64,000 nucleotides of DNA from Rapana venosa (GCA_028751875.1 CM054154.1:57832567-57896566); one strand, 5' to 3'. Positions 1-13,359 are shown, counted from the first letter of the stretch. The notes: generated by a model from the sequence alone, not told the origin. Translations and numbers: made by a program.

Positions 1-400
1 TTTCCTTCATTTTCTATCTGAAGTTGTTTCTTTCTGAACTCTTTCCTTCATTTTCTATCTGAAGTTGTTTCTTTCTGAACTCTTTCTCTCATTTTCTATC
101 TGAAGTTGTTTGTTTCTGAACTCTTTCTCTCATTTTCTATCTGAAGTTGTTTCTTTCTGAACTCTTTCTCTCATTTTCTATCTGATGTTGTTTGTTTCTG
201 ACCTCTTTCTTTGAAGTTGTTTCTTTCTGAACTCTTTCCTCTCATTTTCTATCTGAAGTTCTTTCTGAACTCTTTCTCTCATTTTCTATCTGAAGTTGTT
301 TCGAACTCTTTCTCTCATTTTCTATCTGAAGTTGTTGCTTTCTGAACTCTTTCTCGAATTTTCTATCTGAAGTTGTTTCTTTCTGAAGTCTTTCTCTCAT
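1..400. repeat. 41-bp minisatellite, about 9-10 copies
   Basis: A tandem array whose unit reads roughly ttttctatctgaagttgttt followed by ctttctgaactctttctctca. Starts of the 'tttctatctg' core fall at 11, 52, 93 and 134, giving a 41-bp period; later units carry small deletions. It runs off the left edge of the window. The same unit, more diverged, recurs at about 41640-42310 and in degraded form at 8450-9060 and 24834-25444. Pyrimidine-rich on the plus strand. Confidence 0.93.
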
Positions 401-410
401 TTTTGTTTAG

Positions 411-480
411 CAGAACCAGCCGATACAGAGACTCCTTTCTGCCCACAGCTGTCAGAGTCTTTAACAGTCAACACCAGTGA
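411..480 (+). pseudogene. C-terminal remnant of a LINE ORF
   Basis: A short open stretch reads RTSRYRDSFLPTAVRVFNS before a stop. The pattern R-x-S-R-[YF]-R-x-S-F-[FL]-P-x-A-[VI]-R is common at the very C-terminus of LINE ORF2 proteins of the CR1/L2/Jockey-like groups. Only about 20 residues are present and nothing upstream continues it, so this is a fragment placed by pattern recognition only. Confidence 0.45.
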
Positions 481-519
481 CAGCAACACCTGTAAACAAC
501 AGCATCTCTGCCTGCACCT

Positions 520-612
520 GAGAGCGAGAGAGAGAGAGAGAGGAGAGAGAGAGACGAGAGAGAGAGAGAGAAGACGAGAGAGAGAGTGTGTGTGTGTGAG
601 TGTGATTGTGTG
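520..612. repeat. GA-rich then GT-rich microsatellite
   Basis: Imperfect (GA)n from about 520 to 587 passes into (GT)n at about 588-612. Long apparent Ser/Leu-rich reading frames on the minus strand here are products of the repeat and not genes. Confidence 0.9.
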
Positions 613-630
613 TTTTTGTGCTGTGTGTGG

Positions 631-900
631 TTCAAAGTCAACAATTTTATTTCCAGATGGTACATTGAATAAGCAATGCATTTGCTTTTTGTCATCAAGC
701 CATCTATCTACGAACAAATTTCTTAATGATTATACTGAAATACTACATTATTACATCCTTTACAATTAAAATAAACCATTAAAAAGAGAAAAATCGATAA
801 GATAATACATTGAAAAATACAAATTACCTTATATACATATACACGCACACACAATACTCATACACACCTGCGCGCGTGCGTGCTCACATACACCACACAC
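631..900 (-). mobile_element. LINE-A 3' end, minus strand
   Basis: The reverse complement carries the same terminal sequence as the LINE-A 3' ends at 2341-2420 and 51930-52025: 'gatagatggcttgatgac', an A-rich stretch, 'caatgtaccatctg', then 'gttgactttga'. Upstream 3'-UTR sequence continues to about 900, where it meets an AC microsatellite. No coding part is included. Confidence 0.75.
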
Positions 901-914
901 ACACACACACACAC

Positions 915-944
<30 letters not shown>
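893..944. repeat. AC microsatellite
   Basis: (AC)n, slightly interrupted, between two LINE-A pieces of opposite orientation. Sequence after it matches what follows the 500-N gap at 33889, so the gap probably hides this same low-complexity stretch in the second version of the locus. Confidence 0.9.
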
Positions 945-946
<2 letters not shown>

Positions 947-2425
947 GTATCAAAAACAAAAATCAGTTCAAGACACAGCTAAAAAGCCATCTAATGCATG
1001 AATGCCTAGAATTGACCAATAAGGCAGATCAACCATGATTAATACGGCAAAATCAACCATACTTACATTTATCAGCATTAATGGTATTCCTTACAACAAC
1101 AAAATTTCAAGTATGTCTTACTGTACTAGGCAATTCTACAGTCATACACGCTGTTTATGTGTGGAGGGAGGGGAGAGGCAGAAAGAGGCACACTAATCAT
1201 GCAAAGATGTAAGAGTAATCTATACAAGCTAGTAAATAATCTGCAATGTTGAAACAAGTGGAAAGGAGGAAATTTTTTAAAATCTTTTTATGGTAAACCT
1301 GATAGCTTGATATGTGCCTCCCTCCTCTCTCTCTTCTCTCTCATCTCTCACTCTCTCTCTCTCTCTCTCTCTTCTCTCTTCTCTCTTCTTCTCCTCTCCT
1401 CTCCTCCCCTTTTCCCTCTCCTCATCCCCTTTGTCTTGTCTAATTCAATGATTTTATCGTGGTGTTGTTTTTAATTGCAGTTAGAGATGAGTTTATTAGT
1501 ACTATTATAAGCGATACTGTTTTAGTTTGATATTGTTTTAGTTTGATAGTCCAATTTGATTAGGGGCTTTTGAATTCTGTATCGTATAGGGGTTCTACTT
1601 GTTTTGAATAATTGTTGTTTTTTAAAATTTTTAAATTTCTCTATTTGATTGAAGGTGTTTTTCCCCTTCCCCCTTGATACTCCTCCCCCACCCCCATCCT
1701 TTCCAATGCTTTCTGTTATCATCGTTATGTTGTTGTCTCATGGTGATGGGGATCATTTGTTATATTGTTATCTCATGTAAAGGGGGTTTGTTTGTTGTAT
1801 TATTGAATCTCTATTATAAACATCATTATTGTAATCTTATTGACTATCTTGTTTTGATGGTTATTGTGTGAAAAATATAAATTTTTTTAAAACGCTATTT
1901 GAAGAGTATGAGCGCATAAAAAGCACAACGTTTGCTGGGTGGGGGAGGAGAGGAGGGAGGTCATTGAAGGTAAAAATTGTCAGTAATGACGAATACCTAG
2001 TATTTTCTAACGTTTTAATTCTGTACCTTTTTATTATCTAAAGTATAAACGTGTAAGAATGGATGAAACAGTAGGTGAAGTAAAATTTTTTTGTCCTGAC
2101 GTTTTTTATTTTCTCTTTTTAATTCTTTAAAAAATTTTTATTTAAATGTTGTGTGGACGTGAGCGTGCACGCGCTCAGGTGTGCATGAGTATGGGTGTGC
2201 TGTATATGTGTAAAGTGGTAATTTGTATTTTCAATGTATTTCCTTATCGATTTTTTCCCTTTTTTTACTGGTTTAACTAAATGGTAAATGATGCAATAAT
2301 GTAGTGTCTTAGTATAATCATTACGAAAATTGTTCTTAGATAGATGGCTTGACAGGAAAAAAACAAATGCATTGCTTAATCAATGTACCATCTTGAAATA
2401 AAATGTTGACTTGACTTGACACACA
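941..2425 (+). mobile_element. LINE-A last codons and 3' UTR, plus strand
   Basis: Begins in the last codons of the LINE-A ORF (reading FKTQLKSHLMHEC in one frame), the same C-terminal helix as FKT/YKTHLKRYFMNK at 50510-50550. A roughly 1.4-kb non-coding 3' UTR follows, containing a CT-rich run (1320-1415), and ends in 'ttgacttgacttgacac' plus AC repeats. It matches 33889-35010 closely. Together with the minus-strand copy starting at 2436 it forms a tail-to-tail inverted repeat. Confidence 0.75.
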
Positions 2426-2435
2426 CACACTTAAA

Positions 2436-4795
2436 AACAGAATGTTTTAAGAATTAAAAAAAAGAAAATCATAAAACATAAGGACAAACAAATTACTTCA
2501 CCTACTGTTTTATTCAATCTTTTACGTTTGTACTTTAGATAATAAAAAGGTACAGGAACAAAACGTAATACTAGACATTGATTGCGTCATTACTCATTCT
2601 CTTCAAATAGCGTTTTTAACAAATAATATATTCACACAATAACTATCAAACAAGAAAGAGAAGTCAAATAAGACAATGATAATGATTATTATCATAGAGA
2701 TACAATAATAACAACAATCACCCATCAACATAACACAACAATATAACAAATAATCCCCATCACCATGAGAAACAACATAACGATGATAACAGAAAAGCAT
2801 TGGGAAAGGATGGGTTGGGGGGGGGGGGAGTATTAAGGGGTAAGGGGAAAAAAATTTCAACCAAAAAAGAAAAATAATAATAAAAAAACCAATTATTCAA
2901 ACAAGTAAAACCCCAATACCATACAAAATTAAAAAGGCCATAATCAACTGGACTATCAAACTAAAACAATGTCAAAATAAAACAATATCGCTTATAATAG
3001 TACTAATAATCTCATCTCTAACTGCAATAAAAACAGCATCCATGATAAAATCTATTGAATTAGACAAGAGAAAGGACATGAGGAGAGGAGAGCAGAGGAG
3101 AGAGAGAGAGAGGACACACTATCAAGCTATCAGGTCTACCATTTAAAAAAAAATTCCCCCTCCTTTGCACGTTGTTTTAAAATATGTAGATTATATACTA
3201 GATTGTATAGATTACTCTTACTTCTTTGCATAAATAGTGTGCCTCTTTCCTGCCTCCCCCTCCCTCCACACATATTCAGCCTGGACTGTAGAATTTCTAG
3301 TCACAGTAAGACATACTTGAATTTTTTTTTTAAAGAAATGCAGTAAGTGCTGATAAATTAAGTAGGTCGATTTGCCTATTAGTCATGGTTGATTTGCCTT
3401 ATTAGTCAATTCTAGGCTTCATGCATTAGATGGCTTTTAGCTGTGTTTTGAACTGATTTTTGTTTTTGATACATTTTAAGCGTTTTGGAAGCTTGTTTCC
3501 CTAATCACTACTGAGTACAAGAAGTTTGTTTTGTAAAGATTATTTCTTGTTGGGAAGGTTAGTAGATGATTATGTCTTGTTCATTGACTTTGAAGCTATT
3601 GGTGATCTTTGGAGGGCATTTCCATTGACAATTTTCTGAACAAATAGAGCTTTATTTAGATAAAGTCTCTTTTTAAGGGTTGGATATTGTTTGCTTGTAA
3701 TCATTTATGGTTAGGGGGCTTGGTTTTAGTAGAACAATTCAGTGCTCTTTTATATTAATCGAATGTGATATTTTTTCGATGGGTTTAGATAAGACAGACA
3801 GAATTGAAATTGGTCTGTAATTTGAAGGACAGGCAGGATCACCTGATTTGTGGACTGGTAGGATTTTTGCATTTTTAAATATGACAGGAAAGTTGTTTTT
3901 CTATATGCGCAAGTTATACAAGTATGTCAGTGTTTCAGCTACAACTTGACCACAAAGTTTAATTATTCTTCCATCTGGATTGTCTAAACCACATGTTCTG
4001 GAACTTTTTTGAAGAGACAGGCCTTCCAAGATGTCTGTGGTTGTCATTGGCAGTAGTTTAAATGGGAATTTTATTTCTTTTGATTCGATATATTGTTCTA
4101 AGTAATGCAGATCATTTTCATTTGACTTGTCATTCGATATTGCTTTGGTGGCAATGTTTGAGAAGTAGTTGTTCAATTCATCAGTGATATATCTTTAACT
4201 GTCTGTTGATTTTTGATATAGGGTTTTTTACATAATGTATTGATGGGTTTCATACTTGCGAGAGTTGATAGTTTAATTAACAACTTTTGAAAAAAAACGT
4301 TTTGATTTGCGTTTTAGTGAAGTTACTTTTTTCTTTTTGCTCTGAACTCTCTTTTGAACCATGTGTTTTTCAAATAGTCTCTTAGGTGTATTTCGGATTC
4401 TATGTGTTTTTTTTATCCAAGGTGGTTTAATTTTTTTTTTAACTCTTTTTTTATGAAAGGGGTTGTTTGTGTATAATGAAGTCAAATTCTAACTCGAATT
4501 TTCAGGCAGTTCATCTGGGTATTGATTTGCCTTTAATTAGGTCAGGTAATGGAGTTTGTAAGTTGAAAGAAATCTTGCTCGTTACAAGTTTTTAAACTAT
4601 TGTTAAAAATCGTTTTATGCTACTGTAGGTTATGTAACGATTTTTAAACAAGTAAAGACATGGATTTATGATCACTGACATCACTGAGGGAGCATATATT
4701 TGTTAAGTGTTATTTTGTAGTTAGTGTAGATATGATCTATTAATGTTCTAGATTGATTTGTTATCGAGTTGTCTATTATTAGTTGTTTTAGGGGA
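2436..4795 (-). mobile_element. LINE-A, internally deleted, minus strand
   Basis: On the minus strand the order is: end of the endonuclease domain (about 4795-4490, degraded), linker and RT N-terminal part (about 4480-3850), a jump directly to the C-terminal domain (about 3790-3480), then 3' UTR down to 2436. The RT core with motifs A, B and C is missing. The parallel copy at 35720-37565 has the same deletion in better sequence. Many single-base losses here look like sequencing error. From 4441 onward this overlaps the exactly repeated 6.5-kb block. Confidence 0.75.
3901..4176 (-). pseudogene. LINE-A linker and RT N-terminus (degraded)
   Basis: The 91-residue open frame is identical over its length to the C-terminal part of the 159-residue frame at 36634-37113. 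It ends with LCGQVVAETLTYLYNLRI, the helix that precedes RT motif 1 in CR1/L2-like enzymes. It includes the segment CGLDNPDGRIIKL, the counterpart of the conserved 'G-D-x-I' RT motif 0. No catalytic residues are present, so it cannot be active. Confidence 0.7.
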
Positions 4796-4839
4796 AAATA
4801 CGGCTTCTGCTTTAAAGTTTATAGTCCTGAACTACGGCT

Positions 4840-7800
4840 TTTGACAAGGGGGCGTACAAAATATGTTTGTGAAAACAGTAAATAACAAATTGAATCGTGA
4901 TTATACTATTAGGTTTGGTAAAAACGAAAGGATCCATACGTTATAGCGAACTATTTATATGTTTAACATTGGCGTTTATAGCATTTACAGTAATAAAAAA
5001 GTGAAATACGTGAGCAGTTACAATTAAGTGTGGCAAAGAACGGGTCATCCAGTATAGCCGTAACTAATTATAATTGTTAAATCGGCTGATTATACATTTC
5101 AAAATCTCGAGTTGATACCAAAATAAGGAAAAAGAAAAATCAAACTGAATGCAAAAACAACATTCATTAAGAATCATTCAATTACAAGTAAATCTGTTAT
5201 TGAGAATAATGTTATAAGGTTGACTATTATAATGTTTATAAAGTTATGCTGACATGGATTGTTTAATTTTGTGTTTGCATAAATTAGCTAATATATATTC
5301 ATGTTCTATTAGGACGACAAAATATAAAAATAAATGACTTTTGATTTTGTAGACTTAGAATTATGTGTTTTGTATAGTTTATATGCTTTACTTGAAAACA
5401 AAAAATTTGAATTTGTAGTCAAGTATGACACATAATGGACATGGTAATTGCATGGCAGTCTCAGTTGGAACATTTTTATTTGATTAAAACCCAGTGTTCT
5501 AAGGAATCGAGGATAATTAAGGAGTGCCTTTTATAGGAACTATTGAATAGGATATTTTTTGTTGCAAATGATTTGTGAAAAAAAAAACCAGCTATTTTAT
5601 TTTTACTTTCAAAACATCTGGTGCCAGTATTGTTTTAACTGAGCACATAAGCTATTTTGATTGAAGAAATGGCGCTATCATACAATCCAAGCCATGCTTG
5701 ACAAATCTTTTCAATTGTAACTCAGTTTCTTACCCATTCCATCTGTATAATAAAATGTTCGTAAGGCTGTTAATAAACGTGTTTGTGGAAGTTTCAATAG
5801 TTTTACCCAATATTATGCATTTACAACGGTTTTATATTTATAAAGGAATTTTGTCATCTATACGTAGTTTAGATGAAGTGTATTGAAATTTAAAAGTTTA
5901 TGGCCACATGTGTGAATTTTTCTATGTGCGTATTTATTATAAGCCCATATTTCTGAAGCGTAGATAAGCATGGTTATATTGTGTGTAAGTAATTCCAGAA
6001 TAGGGAACAGTCTATTGAGTTCAGTTTGTTATGTTTTTAGGATTTTATTAACTTTTTTTTCCTTCTACAGATTCTGGCATGAATTTGGTATTAGCTTTGT
6101 TTTGCAACACATCTAAATATTATACTATTATATTTTTACTCAGATTTCAATAAAACCATTTTTCACGCAAGATAAAGATCTTCTAAAACACACTGATTGT
6201 TTTTTCATATATGCAAATCAAAATTATCTATCCTCTTTTAAGTATTTATGGTGGGCAAAGATAACGTCTCAGGAAACGATAATATAGGTAGCAAAAAGTA
6301 GTAAGAACCTCGATTGGGGAATTAATTTGAATGCCGATGTTTTCTTTTTTGATAATCAAAGTTAGTCTACTACGAACCGAAACAGTGGGTCAACTACAAC
6401 TGTTATCCTTGGAGGCATTCAACGAATTGTGAATATTCAATTTGATACAAGTAGTATTGCATACTAAATAGTAGAGGGCCTTATAATTTCTTTTACACGT
6501 TTTTTTGTCTTAATTCACATTAATTCTATTCACAGAATAACCGCCTTTTAAATTCTACAAATGCAACTAAATTTTTTTTATGGACAGCCAAAGTTTTGAA
6601 CAGCGGTAAGAGTAAATATTGTATCTAAGTGTGTACTGTCGCTCTAAATCTTGTTAAATATTTTTTTCTTGTTATCTGCATGCGTTTAATCACTTGTTCA
6701 ACTGAAGTTATTAAGTTTACTTAATACTAGGGTGGAGTGCAATCGCGATCAGTTATCACGCATTATTCACTTATTTTATGTATCGGATTTTAAGATTTTG
6801 CCCCTGCAAATGGAAATCATTCTTTTTAAAAGGGTTAAATAAACTGAACACAAGAAAAAGTAATTACAGCTGAGTTTGATATTTCAGATTTTCAATTTTT
6901 ATCAGGGCAGCACTTTTTTCTGTTTTTTAAATGTTTAATAGCATAATTATTCTCATTTGAGTTATAGGAATATTAAACAATGGTTAAACATCTTTTATTT
7001 ATGTAGTACTTACATTATTTGTGTTTTGCACAATACAAGTAATTAAAAACTTCAAAAAATGATATATTGTTGATTAGTGATGTTAATTATTACTTAGTGA
7101 TTACGATAAAAGATTGATGATGGCAGACGTTTTGGAGTATTAGAATATCTTTTAGTTTCTTGCTTATTTCGTAAAGTCGTTTCTTTGTTTTTTAGATGAT
7201 TGTATTATTTTCGTGACGGTAGTGTAATCTTTTTGTTTCTTACATTGTTTTATACTTTGAAACTGGTTATAATAGTCTTTCACTTCTTGTATCTTTTGCT
7301 CAATTCAGGCTCGGTTTTACTATTTTTCTCTATTTACTGCTAGTCATGGCAGAGCTCCATACGGCTTACAACGTGATTAAGTTATAATCCGTGTTCATGT
7401 GAGCGGGGTGTTTCTATGCTTCTTGAAATTCTGAAAATCTAAATTCATGTTTATATACTCTACAAATCTTTGACCTATAATTTTTTACATCTCTTTTTTA
7501 TTTCGATATACCAGTATTATTATTTCCCAGGGTATTTCAACGGGGGGGTGTACGACTAACACATAATACAAGATAAAAACAGATACAATTGATAGGTACC
7601 AAGAAAATAACACTAAGCTTGCAACTTAGGGGACAAAAGTATATCCTCTATCACTCAAAAACATTCCAGATTTTGTCCCAATAAAAATAAATTTGCAAGG
7701 ACTGCCAAAATTGTATCGTTCTCTGTAGAGGCAGACACAAGTTCATATTCACAGTTCATATAATATAGAGTTATTTGAATCAATTAAAGGTCGGTTGTAT

Positions 7801-8450
7801 CTTGCGAGTTGGCATTAAAGTTTACAATATGAAAATAAGTAATCTATTTGAAAAAATATTGCAATAATGTTTCTTATAGTACAAACAATTTTAATTAATT
7901 TTTATTGTAAAGAGGACACTTTGGCACAATATAGACGTATACTAACTCTTTATAACTTACATAGTTTGTTTTTTAATGGCATTGTTGTACACTTATTTCA
8001 ATTTCTATTACGTGTTTTTTTTAAAGACTTTTACTAATAGAAGACACTCCAGAATTTTCATGCTGGGAAGTTTGTTTGAGGGGGATGAACTTTATTAATC
8101 TAGAAAACACCACTGTACTCAACGTAGAGTCAAGAAAGTTTCAGTGAGGCAAAATCCTGAACTTATTTAATAGTGTATTTCACGGAGTCATTTTAATTTA
8201 TTACAAGTTTTAACATTATATATGTAAAAATGTCATTCCTTGCTGGCAGGTGTCTGCCTTTTTTAAGATGTAGGAGAGTGATTCTGCGACTGTGTCTTTG
8301 CTGTCATGGCTGCTTTTGAGCGAGATACGGATTGCGGGAGTACGAGGAAATGATCCTGTTGTGGTAGGACTGAGGGTCAAGTGCTGAGCCTCACTGGCTG
8401 TTAGGACAGCCACGTCTCAGCGCGGGATCCGCCAACCGTCGCATGAGATT
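4840..8450 (-). pseudogene. LINE-D, degraded first copy
   Basis: A collinear but frameshift-riddled version of the LINE-D at 37570-41640. Recognisable anchors: the 3' end motif 'gacaaggggg' near 4848, the pair of 114-bp 3'-UTR repeats (about 4870-5060), and the upstream N-terminal segment around 8216-8420. The longest open frames are about 62-65 residues, against up to 248 in the better copy. I attribute most damage to sequence error because non-coding flanks are equally affected. Confidence 0.7.
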
Positions 8451-9060
8451 TTCTTTTATTCCTTCATTTTGTAGATAGTTGTTGATTGAATCTTTTCTAT
8501 TTTAGCGAAGGTGTTGTTTTTGAATCTTTTATATGCTAGTAACGTTATAGTTTCTTCAATTCTCTCTTTTTTCTTTTGAAGTGTTGTTTTTACTCTCTTT
8601 CTTTTTCATTTTTAGCTAAGTTGTTGCTTTAACTCTTCTTTTTTTAGTCAAGTTGTTGCTTTTTGAATAACTTTTCTTCTTATTTCTCTTCTCTCTTTCT
8701 TTCTTTCTTCTTCTTCTCTCTCTGTCGTCAAGTTATTGTTTCTTACTCTCACTCACTTTTTTTATTGAGTTGTAGCTTAGAACCTTATTCACCTTATTTC
8801 ATTCAATTGTTGCTTTTGATTCTCTCATTTTTAGCTTTAGAGTTGGTTTCTGACTTTTCTACATTTTATAGCTGACGTTGTTTTTTTTGAAGTCTTCTAT
8901 CTTTTTTTGTGAAATTGTTGTTTTTACGTTTAATTGTTTCTAGCTTGAAAGTTGTTGTTTCTGAAGTTCTCTTATTTTTGCTCAAGAGTTGCTTTTGAAA
9001 TCATTCAATGTTAATTTGTTGCTTTGATTTGTTATCATATTTTATTGTCTATGTACTCCT
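8450..9060. repeat. 41-bp-type minisatellite, degraded copy
   Basis: Irregular units with the core 'ttttagctcaagttgttgct' alternating with T/C-rich spacers. It corresponds to 41640-42310 and to the regular array at 1-400, with many bases missing. It lies just upstream of the LINE-D 5' end (LINE-D is on the minus strand). Confidence 0.75.
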
Positions 9061-9239
9061 ATCTTTAGTTTGTTTGTTTATATTTTGTAAGCAGTGTTAA
9101 CTAGTAGCTCATTTTCGTCAAATCCAAACTTTTTTCTCGTGAGAAATGACTTATAGTTTTCTTGCTTAACAAAACTGTATTTCCTTTGCAAAATGTTGAA
9201 ATTTTAACTGAACAGAAATCATAGAACAGTTTTTAAAAA

Positions 9240-9665
9240 ATATGAACAAAATAAAAATGGAAAAGTGGACTTGATTATGAATGGGACCTATAAAGTATTA
9301 TGACACTTTGAATCAGCTCAAGAATTTATTTAAAACTCATTTTCTATCTTTTGTTTTCATTCATTCTGTCGTTCTACCAAGAACTCCCACCCCCAATCAC
9401 TGCGGGTGTGTAAAACCTTTCTGTGTGGTGTGCGCGCACCGCGTTGTGTCTTTAATTTTGGAATTGGTTAAAAAAAAAATTATTGTAATGGTTGATTGTG
9501 AAAAGCATCGGATGAATGATTGAAAGGGCTTTGATTTTTTTTGGCAAGATATAGATGTAGAAATTTCATTGTATTATTATTTTATTTTAATTAATTATTA
9601 TATTATTTTTCCTTTATTCAATCATCATTCCTCATTTCATCATCATCATCTCATATTCATGATTA
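9240..9665 (+). mobile_element. L2-like LINE 3' end, degraded copy
   Basis: Corresponds to 42550-43010. It holds the last codons of the L2-like ORF ('aaaactcattttctatctt' region), a C-rich stretch, GTG/CGC-rich 3' UTR and the terminal 'caagatatag...agaaatttcattgta' followed by a collapsed ATT/CAT repeat (about 9570-9660). Too eroded to read as protein. Confidence 0.6.
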
Positions 9666-10973
9666 GTATATAGAACCAGAACAATGCATATATAAAAGTT
9701 ATGAAAACATGAACAGAAGATTTAAATGTAAACTCTGTATCCCTTTGACACAAGTTCTATAGAGTTTAGTCATATAACTGAAAACAAAAATTGTAGTTGT
9801 AGAAAATGTAACAGGAATCTTTCTTGTTTGAAGGATTTAAACTTATGCTACAACTCACTAGAGAGTCATACTTAAATATATCAATAACACATGATGTGAA
9901 AGCTATCTGAAAAAATAATCACAATTATTATTCGTTAAACCAGTGGAATAAAAGAAAAAAACTTTACACACAAAAAATGTTGAAGCTATACCACATTATT
10001 TTGAAATACCTAAACGTGACTATTATAGTATCACTACAAAAGCATGTGAAAACAACACAAAACCATAAATATGTATTAGAATAATAAAGTTATGCTTTAC
10101 TTCCAAATATTTTCACTTACTACAAGTGAAATGAAAAACACGATTACCAAATAAACTAATCATAGTACATTATTGCGAAAAAACTTATTTAATCAGGGCC
10201 GGTAATTGGTTATGCTTTCTAGTTTCTTGAGAAAAAATCTCTACTAAGTCAATACAAACACTGAGCGAGTAGTCGGAATCAAATGTTATAATGCGATTTA
10301 GTTATTTAGATTTAAATTCTTGTGCATTAAAGTTCAATAATTTTGTGATAATGAGTGATCTTTATAAATACAGATCAAAGACAGAAAAAATTTATTTAAA
10401 TTACTAAAGTTTTATTCAAAGTTGAATCTTATTACCGCCACTTGTAAACAAATCGACGAAATGAGTTTAATGTCATTAATAGAAATAAAAATCAAATCAC
10501 TGATGTTACAATTCAACTTAACTGGGAGTTAATAGTTAGATAAACTTCATAAATTGTATTCCAGAAATTAGTGATATTCAATGTATAACTATCAAAAGAA
10601 ACATGAATGTAACATACACTAAGTGCATAATTCAATGAGTTTGAGTTGATAACTTTCTATTTTGTCCCATGCATTGGTTTCCCGCGCATAACAAGTGTTT
10701 TTTGAAGGCAGAATCATGACTAGGAAGAGAAGTATTGGCATGTAGGACTTTCCAACTGATGTTAAGAGCACGAGTTAATCTCAATCATTCCGGGAGGAAT
10801 ATATCGGCTAGACATATTTTGTCTGCTTGTTTGTACACTCTGTTTTTGACTAGGAAAGCTAGAAAGTCTTCAAATAGATCTTAGTTTTGGAACACTAACA
10901 TAAATTATACCAAAATTTGTAAACTTCACAAGTGTACATTTGCAGACAACAATTTGTAACCTACAGCAAAACT
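9665..10973. other. AT-rich DNA, no gene seen
   Basis: No open frame, RNA gene or recognisable repeat. It aligns by eye with about 43012-44580, which has more C bases. The duplicate lies at 26049-27357. Confidence 0.6.
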
Positions 10974-11376
10974 AAATTTATTTCAAAAGACAGCACAGTG
11001 CCACAGCCCAAAGGAATAATAGCCCATTTTTTAAAAGAAAAAAGCACAACAAAAACTTGTACAAATAAAAAAGGGGACAAAAAGTATGTTGGACATAAAG
11101 TCTAGAAGAAGTTGTAGAAATCAACTCAGAAAATGCTTGTTGGTGGAGAGCAAAGCCTTCCCTAATCATACTACACAATGAAAACTACTTTTTGTGCTCA
11201 ATATATATGTTAGAAGCAGAGGGGAGTGTTTTGACAGGTATGTCTGAATGTGCCACTTCAAACAATGAGATTCAGCTGTGCTTTGAAATGCTTGTTCCCA
11301 TTGAGATAATCATATAAATTATGGTAGTTACTTGTGAAATCCAATTTTCAAAGATTTAGGAGAAATATAGATCATT

Positions 11377-11515
11377 AAGAGAGAGAAGCGAGCGAAGAGA
11401 GGTGCGTGATAGAGGGGAGAGCGAGGTGCGAGAGGAAGAGATGTGGAGACTGAGAGAGAGGAGAGGCGAGAGAGAGAGAGAGAGAGAATGAGAGCGAGAG
11501 AGTAGAGAGGAGGGC
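11377..11515. repeat. GA-rich tract
   Basis: Imperfect (GA)n with scattered C, corresponding to 45045-45175. The overlapping Ser/Leu-rich minus-strand frames of up to 110 residues are low-complexity translations of this tract. Confidence 0.85.
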
Positions 11516-12581
11516 GCACCTACAAACAATACATAATTCATTGCTATAAATATTTTTATTATGCATTGACGTCCATGAAGTAGCGAGTAGATGCATTGAG
11601 ACACAACGACACACAAACTGTTCGCTGAAAACAAAAGATACCAGAAAAAAACATATTGAAATGTTGAATACAAAAAGGGGTATCAACAGAGGAAGTAAGG
11701 TAAACAAACTTGGAACTCTAAGGTATGGCTAGAGAATGGTAAAAATATGAATGAAAGCGATTAGCAATATTAAATAGTTGAACTACTAAAAATAATGTTA
11801 ATTGTTTTCATAAGCAAAAAAGAAATTGAGACATTTTTGTATTTTGAAATTGGTGTTTATAATGCTTATAGCAAGAATTTGACTACAAGTTAATTTTGAA
11901 ATAATTATTGCATAAAAAATTATTTTCTCTATTACGGCAGTGCATGGTTGGTGGTGGTGGTGTATGCGTGCGTTCGTGTGTGGTGGGCGTGTGTGTGTGT
12001 GTGTTTGTGAGAGAGATCAAAATAGAACTTATTTCTCCTTCTAACGACACCAAATATAATGTTTGTGAGTGTTATTTATAATATGTTGCATGTATGTGTG
12101 AGTGTATGGTAATTTAATATGAATTAAACAAATGAAGGAATAGAATAGTTGAAAATGAGGTGTTTGGTTGTGACTGGTTGTTATGAAAAGGAGGCCGATT
12201 TGATTTGCACCCGTTTTCCATGACATAGTTTAGATAATGTGAATAGCAGGTATACCTAATCTCATAAAATGATAAGACAATAGAAGATCCAGTACAAAAT
12301 AGCATTTTCATAAATCAACATGATATTTTGATTGAAACAACAAAATATCTGCAACAACACTCTTGTTGGTCAACGGCAGAAGTTGATTTTAAGAGACAAA
12401 CGGAAACAATTCCCAAGGTACCTTAATGGTCCAACAGCTAAATTACGGGTAAACAGCGAGACATGGCCGGGTAAAAAAGGCCACAGCCTCCCAAACAAAA
12501 AAGGACCGATGAATAATTTAAAAAGAAATAAAGAATTTATAATAATTTGACATGATATACATTATTGGATTTGAAACTAGA

Positions 12582-13355
12582 GCCCCCCACCCCACCTCCC
12601 CCCCCCCACCCCCCCCCCCCAAATGAATAATCAAAACACTGCTGAAATGATTTTCAATTTGATCCTATAATGAGAAGTGACAATGATTAAAAACTGTTTA
12701 GTTGGCTTTCTCATTACCTATCCGTAGGACTATGGCCATTGGTGGCATATGAACTTTTGCAGTAGTTCCTCATCCGGGTCTGGCTTTCGGTTGCAAGTCG
12801 TTCCACAGGTCAGTCCATTCTTGATGTTGTTTACATCGTTTTCTTGTCATGCATTCGTTCTTGTAATGTTCTGTAGAGGACAGTTTGGCCAGTAGAGGTT
12901 GTGTGACATGCCGATCCATTTAAATTGCGTTTTTTTCATGAGTAAGATTTTTTATCCGTCTGATGGCGTTTTCCTTTGGTTTTAACTCCTCATCAGTGAT
13001 ATGTGATTGTGATTCTGTTTGAGTACCAAGGAGTTTGTCGAAAGCTCTCTCACCTTGCTGTATCCTTTTTCCATGTACTGTTATGGTTCCGTTTATGGGT
13101 TCAAAATATGATGGTCTAGGAACGATCAGTTGATTGAAGTGTTGGGATGTTGTTGTTCAGAGTCTTTCAGTTTGGTCATTGCAGTGTGGTTGGGCTGTAT
13201 GGAGAGATTTAGGTTTGATCTTTCTATTACATAGTAGATAGAAGAAGTTTGTGGATGTCTTGCTTTAAATCTGTCGGTGTGTGTATTGGATCCATCTTGT
13301 TACTGGGTTTTCTCTGCATGATCTGATGATTGTGGTAATACATTTTACATGATTA
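12582..13355 (-). pseudogene. RTE-2 C-terminal domain, degraded, plus poly-C tract
   Basis: A C-rich tract (12582-12620) is followed by the degraded counterpart of 46470-47205. Short identities such as 'catttaaattgcgtttttttcatga' fragments and 'tctgatggcgttttc' establish the alignment. No frame longer than about 70 residues survives. See the better copy for the domain description. Confidence 0.6.
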
Positions 13356-13359
13356 TGTA

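Larger units (their letters stand above)
4441..10973. repeat. 6,533-bp block, first exact copy
   Basis: This stretch reappears at 20825-27357. I matched both ends base by base and several interior landmarks, all at a constant offset of 16,384, so there is no net indel. Left identity stops at 4440/20824 (t versus a) and right identity after 'caaaact' (10973/27357). The block is a deletion-rich version of about 37190-44580: apparent errors relative to that better copy are shared by both exact copies. Contents: LINE-A endonuclease end, degraded LINE-D, minisatellite, L2 3' end and AT-rich DNA. Confidence 0.93.

Noticed and set aside
1..400. Regular 41-bp units looked at first like a CRISPR array
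   Set aside because: There are no unique spacers; the whole unit repeats and drifts. The window is eukaryotic and has no cas-like genes. It is a minisatellite.
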